In this document: piece after piece, positions 47,130-56,143 of the stretch
Layout of the letters: each line of letters opens with the position of its first letter
How positions within the stretch are numbered: the first letter of the stretch is position 1
Origin: CAWBRT01 sp963791145
GTDB taxonomy: Bacteria > Acidobacteriota > Terriglobia > Terriglobales > Acidobacteriaceae
Reading direction: 5' to 3'
Length of the DNA stretch: 64,000 bases
NCBI GenBank assembly: GCA_963791145.1
Contig: CAWBRT010000002.1
Location: 303,500-367,499 of the forward strand
Position numbers and translations under genes: made by a program
Notes under the pieces: generated by a model
Databases searched by the model: none
Seen by the model: only the letters and a program-made list of their open reading frames with translations
What the model was told of the DNA's origin: nothing

Positions 47130-47420
47130 TTGGCTCCTTCCAACGATATTCGATTCTCCAGGCTGAACCCGAGGCTCAGAACATTTGATGCCGGTGCAGG
47201 CTTCCAGGAAGTGATCGCTCAGAACCATATGGACAGCGGGCGAGGAGGAAGCCTTCGTTGTCTTCGCAGAATCGCCGGGCGATCAGCACCGAGTATACCG
47301 CGCTCTCCGGTGCCAACTTCCGGAGACGGAGAGCCGTTTGATTGCCGTCGCTGGAGAGGAATGTGGGCTTGCGAACTTCAATGATCGCCCCCAAAGAGGC
47401 ACACAGCTTCGGCAATGAGC
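47130..47420 (-). pseudogene. Decayed receiver-domain gene
   Basis: The minus strand reads RKPTFLSSDGNQTALRLRKL and then SAVYSVLIA, closely following the start of the receiver at 712-1086 (RKPTLLCVDDNYTALQVRKL, SAGYIVLVA). The phosphoacceptor region continues only in another frame as MVLSDHFLEACTGIK (compare VVSDHFLDGSTGTE). The acidic pocket is damaged (SSDGN for CVDDN) and at least one frameshift is needed, so the gene is dead. It is an independent remnant of the same receiver family. Confidence 0.6.
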
Positions 47421-47923
47421 AGACAGCATCGGGTGATTGTGGCATGCAATGGCACTTGTGTCAGCCTGGCACCGGACATAGCGCCGAGACCTTAAGCGTT
47501 GAAATTCATCCCGCACGGTTGGACAGCATTCGCATGCTTCATGCATCGCTTGATGCAGCATCTCTACCGCCAACATAACCGCGCGGTTCCGGGAGCGCCC
47601 CGGGCATCTGGCCTAAGAACTCGGCGGATAAGAGGTATATGAGCGGACTCGACAAGATCGTGACAGGCAAGAAGCCACCGAGAATCAAGAACAATCGAAG
47701 CCAGTTCCTCTTCGAGAGAATATTCGTGCTCGGCGTGGCCGTCGAGCGGTTGGGATCAGGTTGCGGGGCGACTCCGGCAAACAGTACGGCCCCACGCGGT
47801 CAGTTTTCGCTTCCGGCGGCGCGGCCAACAGGAGCGCCCGCAACTTCGAGGATTAAGCTCCGCCACCCAAACTGATCAGAAGAACCCTGGTTCAGATGCC
47901 AGTCGCCAGAAAGCGTGACTCGG
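47421..47923. other. Stretch without a firm gene
   Basis: A plus-strand frame at 47639-47875 (78 codons, basic and proline-rich) has a weak purine-rich site before its ATG. I do not recognise it and give it little weight. Other frames here overlap on opposite strands and look random. Confidence 0.25.
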
Positions 47924-47943
47924 GACTGCCAGTTTCGCTAGTT
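47924..47943 (+). promoter_or_regulatory. Dyad site G (GACTGCCA-N4-CGCTAGTT)
   Basis: Six of eight positions match in the left half and seven of eight in the right. TAGGGT (47965-47970) is centred exactly 34 bp downstream on the plus strand. The LolA-like gene starts about 100 nt after the predicted transcript start. Confidence 0.5.
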
Positions 47944-48077
47944 ACACAATTCGGCGAGAGGTACTAGGGTCGAATTGTGGGCGAGCAGCTGTTTTCACTT
48001 TTTCAGATCTCCTGAACTGAGTCAGCCTATCTGAAGCATCCCCACTTTTTTCCACTGAGGGGCCCCCGGAGGTTGAG

Positions 48078-49106
48078 ATGTTTCCTCGTACGATTTCCAT
48101 GTGGTCGTTGCTGATGCTGCGCAACGGCAAGAATGCCGGCAATCTGTCGACGGAAGGCATGAGGCCGGGTCTCGAACCAACTATAGAGATCGCAAAGTGG
48201 TTGGGACAATGGGTAGCGCGAATTCAAGTACGGCGTGCCAATGCCGGAAGAGTCACATTGCCTGCGAGGGGCGCTCATAAGCCGGGCAGAACAGAACAAG
48301 TCTTAAAGGCGGTAGTGATCGCGGGTCTCCTGTTGTGCGGTAGTGCGTGGACGCAGCGACAGCGTTTGCCGGCTGATTTCTGCACAACAGCCGCTGCAGG
48401 AGACGCATCCCCTGCAGCGGCCCCGGTCATTCCCTTTGTGCCGGTACAGCCACGCATGTCTGCTGAACTGGCCCTGCGAACTTATGAGCGTCACGCCACC
48501 GAGCAGGCTTCCGGTCTAGGTTCACACTCCGATACCACCATCGTCGAAGCCGATCTGCCCAACAGCAACCAGCGCGGCCGATATGAACTGAAGCGGGCTT
48601 ACGTCGCACCCAACACTATGAACTTCATTCCCCTGCGCTTCGTGGGCGACGACTTCGTCAAGCGCAACGTCATTGTTCGTGTGCTGCAGTCGGAAGCAAA
48701 TCAGGTAAGCAAACAGCGAGGCACCGATACTGCTCTCACAAATCACAATTACAAATTCAGCTTCAAGGGAACTTTAGATATCGATGGCAGGACGATGTAC
48801 GTCTTCCACGTCAAGCCGCGGCATAAGCGCGACGGAACGTTTAAGGGACGTGTTTTTATTGATTCATACACCGGCAACCTCTTCCGTGTTGAAGGGACAT
48901 TGGTCAAATCACCCTCGTGGTTTGTAAAAAATATTCAGTTCGTGCAGGAATACGCCCAAATCGGGGCTTTTACCCTGCCGGTCCATCTGCACTCCACGGG
49001 CAATGTCCGCATCATCGGCCGCACTGTTGTGGACGTTTTCCACTTTGACTATCACGCTCAGGTGGCTGTGTCCGATACCATTCCAGCGGATTACGCAGGC
49101 CGATAA
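48078..49106 (+). CDS. Secreted LolA-like / outer-membrane lipoprotein-sorting protein
   Basis: The frame starts at ATG 48078 with GGAGG 6 nt before (342 residues). The only signal-like segment (LKAVVIAGLLLCGSAW) lies at about residues 75-92, so either the N terminus is unusually long or translation starts later. The mature part has a repeated RYELKRAYVAP, GTLDIDGRTMYVFHVKP, GRVFIDSYTGNLFRVEG pattern of long beta strands, like LolA-type proteins of PF17131. Such folds hold lipid-like ligands in the periplasm. No operon partner is evident. Site G lies upstream. Confidence 0.65.
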   Translation: MFPRTISMWSLLMLRNGKNAGNLSTEGMRPGLEPTIEIAKWLGQWVARIQVRRANAGRVTLPARGAHKPGRTEQVLKAVVIAGLLLCGSAWTQRQRLPADFCTTAAAGDASPAAAPVIPFVPVQPRMSAELALRTYERHATEQASGLGSHSDTTIVEADLPNSNQRGRYELKRAYVAPNTMNFIPLRFVGDDFVKRNVIVRVLQSEANQVSKQRGTDTALTNHNYKFSFKGTLDIDGRTMYVFHVKPRHKRDGTFKGRVFIDSYTGNLFRVEGTLVKSPSWFVKNIQFVQEYAQIGAFTLPVHLHSTGNVRIIGRTVVDVFHFDYHAQVAVSDTIPADYAGR

Positions 49107-49263
49107 TCGAAATGGAGCGCAGGACGCTTTCGCCGTTTCCAATGCCAGAAACTGGCGGCTTCTCTGCAACTGCTGCCTGCCCCACGGAAATTGTGCGTAA
49201 TGCAAACAATTTAGGCTTCGATGTGCATCCGCTGCAGTGAAAATTGAAAGTAGCAGCCTGCAA

Positions 49264-49950
49264 CTAGGAACAGGACCCATCATCCGTGAACGTGCCACTT
49301 GGAAGCATCGTGCCGAGGGAAGTTGAGCAGTTTAGGATTTTCTGGTACAGAGGGTCATTGTTCAGCGCGGACGGCAAGTAAGCCGCTGCGTCCATATTCT
49401 TGCGACTTTCCACTAGCGTATTGACCCATTGTTGCACATTGTTGAAATGGTTGGTGAGCAGTTGCAGGGCACTTCGGTCAGAGTCGGTTGAGCTTGCGAC
49501 AATAGCCAGTCTCAGACCCTCGGCCGCCTTGTCGCGGACAGAAACCAGGGGGTTCCCGTTTCCGGGGATTCCAAGTCGAACGCCGTAAGCGACGATATTC
49601 TGCCAATTCTCGATGATCCCTAAATCCTCAATGGCTGCCCTCATAAAAGCGTCGGACAATCCTGTGTCTGTCGGCTGACTGTTGGTAGAAGCCGGTGCTG
49701 GAGTATTTCCGGGAGAGACCGGCAGCGAGAGAACAATCTGATGGCCTTGGAATTTCAAGGAACCGCTGCCGATTCGAGCCAGGTCCTCAAGGTCGACGAA
49801 AGCCTGGCCATCGATCTCGTAGATCAGCACTTCGCCTCTCTTACCGTTGACTACAAACGTGCGCTTGCTCACCCCTCCTTGCGCCAAGGCAATCCCCGCG
49901 AAGACAACAACGGCCACGGCTACTCTCCACCACTTTGAGCTGTAATACAT
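49264..49950 (-). CDS. Secreted hypothetical protein with copper-amine-oxidase-N-like repeat
   Basis: The 228-residue product has a signal peptide (1-23, ending in ALAQ). It is followed by about 50 residues of the kind seen in Cu_amine_oxidN1 repeats (VVNGKRGEVLIYEIDGQAFV, DLEDLARIGSGSL), a Pro/Ser/Thr linker (about 80-98) and a helical C-terminal part (about 100-215). Two cysteines near the end (C208, C227, approximate) may form a disulphide. The function is unknown. It is transcribed away from the OmpA-domain gene at 50486. Confidence 0.65.
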   Translation of the reverse strand: MYYSSKWWRVAVAVVVFAGIALAQGGVSKRTFVVNGKRGEVLIYEIDGQAFVDLEDLARIGSGSLKFQGHQIVLSLPVSPGNTPAPASTNSQPTDTGLSDAFMRAAIEDLGIIENWQNIVAYGVRLGIPGNGNPLVSVRDKAAEGLRLAIVASSTDSDRSALQLLTNHFNNVQQWVNTLVESRKNMDAAAYLPSALNNDPLYQKILNCSTSLGTMLPSGTFTDDGSCS

Positions 49951-50485
49951 GCTTCCCCGCGATGGGCACTGGAAATGCGGATACGTTATCCCGCCACGCT
50001 CCCTATCCCAAACCCCTGTCGTGAAAAGGTTAAGAGGCGTGCCGATAACTTGAAACTGGTAAAAGCCATAGCCCGCGAAAGAATGTCGGGTTACTCAGAC
50101 ACGTCCGCATCCGTGGCTCCAGGTCAGAGTACTCCCTTCCCGGTAAGGGTTCTGGAGAAGTCGGAGCACACTACTGGTAGTTCGTGCAGTGGCATGGTGC
50201 GCCACCCGGGTTGACTATCTAGTGCCAGCGATGCACAGGTCAGTTCCGATCTCTTTCGCCTGCGTTTGTGTTAATAAGGAGCCGGGTATGAATTGGGCAC
50301 TTGCCGTGGTACGGGAGGACAATCCCGACATTCGTGCACCAACCAACGGCTCGTCCTCGTCCAAACATCCGTGTTGTGCATAACTAACACATTCGCCAGC
50401 ATGAGGAGCTTCTGGCATATAGAGATACAACTACCCGGCGGGGATTCCGTCCAGAATCCAAACTTTGAGACAAAGAGAGGCAGCT
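49951..50485. other. Divergent spacer with weak dyads
   Basis: No gene is supported. A weak dyad (TACTGGTA-N4-GTGCAGTG, 50172-50191) and a half-site (TGCCAG, 50223-50228) lie here. The hexamer 34 bp from the first (GACTAT) is poor, so regulation by the same factor is only possible. Confidence 0.3.
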
Positions 50486-51361
50486 ATGCACCGGAAAACG
50501 ATTGTCGCGAGTCTAATCACGTTGTTCTTACTGGCATCAGTGTGGAGCTTTGGCGCAAGTGGCGACAAAGCCACCGTCAAGGGAATGATCATTTCCCGCA
50601 CCGGAGAGGCCTTGATCGTGAGGGGTGCGGGGCAAGTAGTTACTGTGGTCCTCAACGATGACACGAAAACGATCGATAGACAGGGGATCTTTGGCTTGGA
50701 TAAGGCGGAAATGGGCAACACGGTCCTGATTCCGGGACTCAAGCTGGAAGTCAACGGAACGTCCGATGACCAGGGCCGGATTGTCGCGAAGACAATCATC
50801 GTCGATGGCGACGACTTGGAAACGTCGGAGTTGATCCAGGCCGGCTTACATCCTACCGCAGAGCAAGTTGCGGCCAACCAGCGGAATATCTCGGCCAACC
50901 AGCAGTATGATGCGGCCCAGCAAAAACAGATTGAAGAAAACATCAAGAACATCGAGGAGAACACAAATCGCTTTATGGACTTGGCCGAATATGACGTAAA
51001 GGGCCAAGCAACCGTGAATTTCCCAGTCGCTAGTTCCAAACTCTCGGCGAAGGATCAGGAAGAGCTCAAAAAGCTGGCGCAAGACGCCGCCAAGCTCACT
51101 GGATATATCGTCGAGGTGACGGGCTTTGCCGACGCAACCGGTAGCGCTGCAATGAACACAAAGCTAAGCGAGGAACGCGCTAGGGCGGTAGTTGCCTATT
51201 TGTTCCAGCAGTGTGGCGTGCCGATGCGGCATATCGTAGCGCCGGGCGCGATGGGCGAATATGGATCAGCGGCACCGAACGAGACTAAAGCCGGGCGCGC
51301 CGCGAACCGTCGGGCTGAAGTTAAAGTCCTCGTCAATAAGGGCATTGTCGCAGGACGCTAG
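50486..51361 (+). CDS. OmpA-domain protein with DUF5666-like domain, second copy
   Basis: The start is at ATG 50486, with GAGAGG close before (291 residues). The order is as in the gene at 15391-16269: signal peptide (1-23), DUF5666/OB-like domain (about 25-100; VKGMIISRTGEALIVRG, GRIVAKTIIVDGD), Asn/Gln-rich coiled linker (about 112-160) and OmpA domain (about 165-280; FADATGSAAM, LSEERARAVVAYL, GRAANRRAEVKV). The unusually hydrophilic linker could span the periplasm between the outer membrane and the wall. The paralogues are about as similar as long-separated duplicates. Confidence 0.82.
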   Translation: MHRKTIVASLITLFLLASVWSFGASGDKATVKGMIISRTGEALIVRGAGQVVTVVLNDDTKTIDRQGIFGLDKAEMGNTVLIPGLKLEVNGTSDDQGRIVAKTIIVDGDDLETSELIQAGLHPTAEQVAANQRNISANQQYDAAQQKQIEENIKNIEENTNRFMDLAEYDVKGQATVNFPVASSKLSAKDQEELKKLAQDAAKLTGYIVEVTGFADATGSAAMNTKLSEERARAVVAYLFQQCGVPMRHIVAPGAMGEYGSAAPNETKAGRAANRRAEVKVLVNKGIVAGR

Positions 51362-51679
51362 GGGTATTACCCCTCCACGACCAGAAAAAGGCGGGAGCAA
51401 CAGTGGGCGAGGCGCAGGCCCGTTCGCGACGCGAACGCTTTGGCGCATAGTGTAGCTGACAGGTGATGCGAACAGATGTTGAGCCGACCTCAACCAGTTT
51501 GGATTGCCTGTTGGCTCCTCTATGGAGAATTTCAATTAAGTGATGTTCCTCAACCGTTCAGAGTGACGGGAGACTAGGTCGGGAGTGACGTTTTCCCTGA
51601 AAGCGCAGTAATGGGGACACCGGGAGAGTAACACACTTGACCAGACGGGTCTGGTTATTTTGCCACTTGCTGGCCGACT
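51362..51679. other. Spacer without a gene
   Basis: The 318 bp between the OmpA-domain gene and the next secreted protein hold no convincing frame. An inverted CCCGTTCGCG/CGCGAACG pair near 51418-51434 may be the terminator region of the OmpA-domain gene. No dyad is seen. Confidence 0.3.
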
Positions 51680-52378
51680 ATGATGAACAACCGTATGTGC
51701 GGGCTCACCACTTTCATTTTGCTATTAGCTCCGCTGTTGGCGGCACAAACTCAGAGTCCCAACGCCGCCACGCAGAAGCCCAACCCTTTCAGCAAGGGGC
51801 TGGACTATCTCTTTAACTATCTCAACATGGCCGGCACGAACAAGGCGAGTGCCTTCCAGCCATTAACCCAGCAAGAACGAACCCGTATGTATCTCGCAAC
51901 ACTGGTGAACCCATTGGGCTACGCGAAGGCAGGGCTATCCGCTGGAATCGATCAATGGAAAGATAAGCCTCAAGAGTGGCAGCAGGGAGCGTCAGGCTAC
52001 GGCAAGCGATATGCGAATATTGCGGGACAGTATACAATCCAACGCTCGGCAACCTTCGGTGTGGCCAGCGTGTTGCATGAGGACAACCGCTACTTCAATT
52101 CCGGCAAGAAGGGCTTCTGGTCACGGACCGCGTATGCGCTAGCGAGCGGTGTTCTTGCTCGCCACAATGATGGAAGCCGGAACTTCTCTTTCTCCCAAGC
52201 GGGCGGGGTAGCAGTGGGCGCTTTTGTGTCGCGCCTTTGGCAACCCCCGAGTCAGCATCGAGCCGAAGATGGGGCCATCAGCTTCGGAATCACGATGGGC
52301 AGCAACACCGCTTTCAGCGTAGTAAAAGAATTTCTTCCCGATCTGGGGCGATACCTCCGACAGAACCGACGGAAGTGA
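51680..52378 (+). CDS. Secreted or outer-membrane hypothetical protein
   Basis: The 232-residue product begins with a signal peptide (about 1-22, ending in LLAAQ). Repeating GYAKAGLSAGIDQW, GYGKRYANIAGQY, ASVLHEDNRYF and ISFGITMGSNTAFSVVKEFLPD stretches recall a group of Acidobacteriota envelope proteins I know only as hypothetical. The alternating aromatic and glycine pattern would fit a small barrel or membrane-lining helices. It ends 2 nt before the PEP carboxykinase start, so the two are probably co-transcribed, which is an odd pairing. Confidence 0.68.
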   Translation: MMNNRMCGLTTFILLLAPLLAAQTQSPNAATQKPNPFSKGLDYLFNYLNMAGTNKASAFQPLTQQERTRMYLATLVNPLGYAKAGLSAGIDQWKDKPQEWQQGASGYGKRYANIAGQYTIQRSATFGVASVLHEDNRYFNSGKKGFWSRTAYALASGVLARHNDGSRNFSFSQAGGVAVGAFVSRLWQPPSQHRAEDGAISFGITMGSNTAFSVVKEFLPDLGRYLRQNRRK

Positions 52379-52380
52379 CT

Positions 52381-53964
52381 ATGAGCAACTTCGACTTGAG
52401 AGGCCATGAACTCACAGTAACCGACATACATCGTAACCTTCCGCCAAGTACTCTATATGAACATGCCGTCCGTTACGAGAAAGACGCCAGTATCGCCGAC
52501 AATGGCGCACTTGTAGCCTACTCTGGCGAGAAAACCGGTCGTTCACCAAAGGACAAACGGATCGTCCGGAGCGCCGCTTCCGAGAACGATGTCTGGTGGG
52601 GACCGGTAAACCTACCGCTAGAGCCACAGGCGTACGCACTGCTTCGCGAACGCGCTCGTGACTACCTGAATTTGTCCGAGCGGCTGTACTGTGTTGACGG
52701 CTTCGCTGGCTGGGACCCGAAATACCGCATCAAGATTCGGGTTATTTGCTCGCGGCCGTACCATGCCCTGTTCATGCAGACCATGTTGATTCGGCCCACG
52801 CCAGAGGAACTGGCCGACTTCGGCAAACCGGATTTTGTAATCTACAACGCCGGCGCGTTTCCGGCGCCACGTCTTATGGCCGAAGTAGAATCCGAGACTA
52901 GCATCAGCCTCAGTCTTGAGGACCGGGAACTTATCATACTCGGAAGCGAATATGCGGGAGAGATGAAAAAAGGCGTATTCACGGTGGCGAATTATTTTGC
53001 GCCTAAGCGAGGCGTGCTCTCGATGCATTGCTCCGCAACGGCCGGCATGGCATACAATCGTTCGTCGCTGTTTTTTGGTCTGAGTGGCACCGGCAAGACG
53101 ACGCTTTCCGCCGACCCCACGCGTTATCTTATCGGCGATGACGAACACTGCTGGGGCGATGACGGTATCTTCAACATTGAAGGCGGCTGTTACGCCAAGG
53201 CGGTTAATCTCACGCCGGAGTCCGAACCGGATATCTTCGCAGTCTTCCGCTTTGGCGCTGTGCTGGAAAATGTTGTCCTTGAAGACGATCGCACGGTCGA
53301 CTACGTGGACACAAGCATCACCGAGAACACGCGCGGTGCCTACCCCATCAACTTCATCCGCAATGCCCGTATCCCGTGCGTAGCTGGCCATCCCACAGAC
53401 ATCATTTTTCTGAGCTGCGATGCATTTGGCATCCTGCCACCAGTCAGCCTGCTAAGCCCAGCTCAGGCTATGTATCACTTCATCAGCGGATACACCGCTA
53501 AGATTGCCGGGACCGAAGTAGGTGTTAAAGAGCCTTTGGCCACATTTTCTCCTTGCTTTGGCGGGCCATTCCTCGTCTGGCACCCGAACACCTACGCTGA
53601 ACTCCTCGCGGCAAAAATAAAAGAACACGGAACACGGGTGTGGTTGGTAAACACCGGCTGGAGCGGTGGCGCCTATGGCGTGGGCAAGCGTATCAAATTG
53701 GAGAATACGCGCGCCATTATCGATGCGATCCACAGTGGTGCACTAACCCGTGCGAAAAAAGAGCGCGATCCGGTCTTCGGTTTTGCCGTGGTCGCGGAAT
53801 GCCCAGAAGTTCCATGGGAAATCCTTATCCCCCGAAGTACCTGGGCTGACAAGTGCGCCTACGATGCGATGGCCAAAAGACTTGCTGGGTTATTTCAGGA
53901 CAACTTTGCCACCTTTGAAAACAGTGTAAGTTCGGAAGTCAGCGCCGCTGGTGCCGGTGCTTGA
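52381..53964 (+). CDS. pckA: Phosphoenolpyruvate carboxykinase (ATP)
   Basis: The start is at ATG 52381, 2 nt after the previous stop (527 residues, the normal length). Family motifs are present: NNGALVAYSGEKTGRSPKDK-like start (NGALVAYSGEKTGRSPKDKR), the kinase-1a loop GLSGTGKTTLS, the metal-binding IGDDEHCWGDDGIFNIEGG and the substrate arginine in ENTRGAYPI. The enzyme turns oxaloacetate and ATP into PEP and CO2, or runs backwards to fix CO2 and make ATP under anaerobic growth. Together with aspartate/alanine metabolism and polyphosphate use in this island, a fermentative or energy-limited role is plausible. Confidence 0.95.
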   Translation: MSNFDLRGHELTVTDIHRNLPPSTLYEHAVRYEKDASIADNGALVAYSGEKTGRSPKDKRIVRSAASENDVWWGPVNLPLEPQAYALLRERARDYLNLSERLYCVDGFAGWDPKYRIKIRVICSRPYHALFMQTMLIRPTPEELADFGKPDFVIYNAGAFPAPRLMAEVESETSISLSLEDRELIILGSEYAGEMKKGVFTVANYFAPKRGVLSMHCSATAGMAYNRSSLFFGLSGTGKTTLSADPTRYLIGDDEHCWGDDGIFNIEGGCYAKAVNLTPESEPDIFAVFRFGAVLENVVLEDDRTVDYVDTSITENTRGAYPINFIRNARIPCVAGHPTDIIFLSCDAFGILPPVSLLSPAQAMYHFISGYTAKIAGTEVGVKEPLATFSPCFGGPFLVWHPNTYAELLAAKIKEHGTRVWLVNTGWSGGAYGVGKRIKLENTRAIIDAIHSGALTRAKKERDPVFGFAVVAECPEVPWEILIPRSTWADKCAYDAMAKRLAGLFQDNFATFENSVSSEVSAAGAGA

Positions 53965-54196
53965 AGCACTATGGGATGCGACTTGTTGGTGAGTGGGAAG
54001 AACGATGCATATAACAGGATTATGAATATTGTTGGGGCAGCGCTGGTGCTGTTTATGGCAGCCGTCGCACAGAAAATAGAAATGCGATGTCCGGCGTGAG
54101 AACCGCACTTACAATCGGCAGCAGGTTCCAAGCAAGCGTTGGAAGACTAAATAGCCGAACCGAGGCAGGGTATCGACTCCAACACTCATTGGTTCT

Positions 54197-54340
54197 TTGA
54201 CAAGGGCCAATAATTCCAAGCAAGCTAGGTTAGTTAGAGGCGACAAGCTGCACACACCTGAGTGGCTGACTGATCCTTTGATGTCGGCTGCGATCTGGGT
54301 GTTGGTCTTGTTACTACTCGGCTTCGTGGGAGGCAAGTGA
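54197..54340 (+). CDS. Possible small hydrophobic protein upstream of ppk2
   Basis: A 47-codon frame from TTG 54197 ends with TDPLMSAAIWVLVLLLLGF and its TGA overlaps the ppk2 ATG (GTGATG). The C-terminal membrane helix looks genuine, but the start has no ribosome site; the ATG inside the helix would give only 19 residues. If real, it would couple translation to the polyphosphate kinase. The preceding 53965-54196 shows no gene. Confidence 0.3.
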   Translation: MTRANNSKQARLVRGDKLHTPEWLTDPLMSAAIWVLVLLLLGFVGGK

Positions 54341-55173
54341 TGGCGGAGCCGATCTTGATGAACCGATCCAACGAAAAACATCTAGATGGCAAGAAGCGCC
54401 TTGGCCGGAAGCTGTATGATAAGGAACTGCGTCGGCTGCAGGCGGAGTTGTGCCGCCTTCAGGATTGGGTAAAGTACAAGGGCCTGCGCATTTTGATCGT
54501 GTTCGAAGGACGCGATGCTGCCGGAAAAGGCGGAACCATTCGCGCGATTACAGAACGCGTGAGTCCTCGTATTTTCCGCGTGGTGGCACTGCCTACTCCG
54601 TCCGACCGGGAAAAAAGTCAGATGTATCTGCAGCGCTACGTCCAACACTTTCCTGCCGCCGGCGAGGTCGTAATCTTCGATCGTAGTTGGTACAATCGTG
54701 CCGGCGTCGAGCGCGTGATGGGCTTCTGCACGAAGGAGCAACATAAGCGATTTCTCGACCGCTGCCCTCTGATGGAGCAATACATCGTGGACGGCGGGAT
54801 TATCTTGATCAAGTACTGGCTGGAAGTCGGCAAGAAAGAGCAGCAGCGCCGCTTTGCAGCCCGTATCCACGATCCGCTTCGGCAATGGAAGCTCAGTCCG
54901 ATGGACTTGGAATCATTTCGTCGATGGTATGAATATTCCAGCGCACGGGACGAGATGCTCGCGGCCACCGACAGCAAGCACGCACCGTGGTACATTATTC
55001 GCTCCGACGATAAGCGGAAGGCGCGGCTCAACTGTATTTCGCATTTATTGAGCTTGATCCAATATCGCAAGGTTCCACGGAACAGGGCCAAGTTACCTCC
55101 CCGGAATGACAAAGGCAGTTACGACGATCAGGCCTCCCTGAACAGAAGACAGTTTGTCCCCGAGAACTACTGA
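54340..55173 (+). CDS. ppk2: Polyphosphate kinase 2
   Basis: The start is at ATG 54340, with GGGAGG 6 nt before (277 residues, the usual single-domain PPK2 length). Walker A is GRDAAGKGG and Walker B is VVIFDRSWYNRAGVE, with the lid arginines around QQRRFAARIHDPLRQWK. PPK2 enzymes use polyphosphate to charge GDP or ADP (class I) or AMP; the class cannot be fixed from sequence alone, though the length and NRAGVERVMGFC resemble class I. It would supply nucleotide triphosphate from stored polyphosphate in starvation or low-oxygen conditions. Confidence 0.93.
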   Translation: MAEPILMNRSNEKHLDGKKRLGRKLYDKELRRLQAELCRLQDWVKYKGLRILIVFEGRDAAGKGGTIRAITERVSPRIFRVVALPTPSDREKSQMYLQRYVQHFPAAGEVVIFDRSWYNRAGVERVMGFCTKEQHKRFLDRCPLMEQYIVDGGIILIKYWLEVGKKEQQRRFAARIHDPLRQWKLSPMDLESFRRWYEYSSARDEMLAATDSKHAPWYIIRSDDKRKARLNCISHLLSLIQYRKVPRNRAKLPPRNDKGSYDDQASLNRRQFVPENY

Positions 55174-55405
55174 TTCCCGAATAACTCGACCGGGTGCCGC
55201 TTGCCACTGCTCTCGCTCGAGATGGGAACTGTTGTTTGCCAACGAGGCCCCGACCTGTACTGCCACGTCCAATACGCGCGCGTGGTCGTTTATGGCTCAA
55301 TGACGGCTCGTGTGTGCGGTTGCGCCCAGAGGCCAGGAATCACGTTGAGAGTTCCGTGTCTCCAAGCAATGTGGTGAAGGACGCACTCTAATGAAATGGG
55401 AGTTC

Positions 55406-55422
55406 CCCCGGCTCTGCCGGGG
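55406..55422. repeat. Hairpin CCCCGGC/GCCGGGG
   Basis: A perfect 7-bp stem closes on the loop TCT and is followed by GAGGCACCC. Its overall shape matches the third hairpin of this zone, so both may belong to one dispersed hairpin family. Confidence 0.45.
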
Positions 55423-55587
55423 AGGCACCCAAAGTATGACAATTCCGGGAGTCGGCACTACCAGGGTTTCTTGTGCCGTACCCGAGATGTCCTAAACGAT
55501 GCGCTTGCGGCTCAGTGACGAAGAGCCTTGGCGCTGTTGCGAAAGAACAGATGGAACGATGAGCTTTTGACTTTGGGTCGCGGTAAG

Positions 55588-55638
55588 GCCCCTTTGAGGG
55601 GCCCCACGACCCGGTAAAGCCTCCGGGTCTGCCGGAGG
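55588..55638. repeat. Two adjacent hairpins
   Basis: GGCCCC pairs with GGGGCC near 55588-55603, and CCTCCGG (55620-55626) pairs with CCGGAGG (55632-55638) around the loop GTCTG. The second is followed by GTAC, as the hairpin at 55406 is followed by GGCAC. They may be ends of a lost IS200-like or repeat element. Confidence 0.4.
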
Positions 55639-56143
55639 GTACTTACTTATCCGAATAGCTGGTTACGTGCTGGTGGGCGCTGCCTTGTGGAACTCCGGTG
55701 TCCTCGTGATGCCTGATCGTAATGATGTAGTGTGAACTCTTATTCGGGACATCCTATGACTCCGGTCCGCCCCGCGAAGGTGCCGAAATGAACGATAGCG
55801 CCATACGCGAGCCGAGCAATTACTTGGGTCAACGCGCAAGGAGAGGGACGAGCCCTTGACGACCCATTGCCCGTTGGCACTTTTCCCCAGAACCGCCTAT
55901 ATCCGGTCTGCAAGAAGACTGTGCAGCTAAGCCCTGCACAGCAGCAGCTCCTGTCGCGGTCCAAATAATATGCCATTAGCTATTTCTGTTGCAGCACTGG
56001 ACGCCCCCCTGCATCTGCAAGTTGCGAGCATTCGTTAGCGAGGCGGCGATTATCGCACCGCCCACCTATTTCAAACTTGACCTCACCCGAACTGGAAACC
56101 TGCGTCGGCTGGCGAGATTTGCTCCATTATTTCCAGGTACCCT

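Larger units (their letters stand above)
55174..56143. other. Gene-poor zone with hairpin repeats
   Basis: About 970 bp contain no convincing gene. Three compact hairpins stand out (see separate entries). The zone separates ppk2 from the mobile-element remnants and looks like worn-down mobile DNA. Confidence 0.45.
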
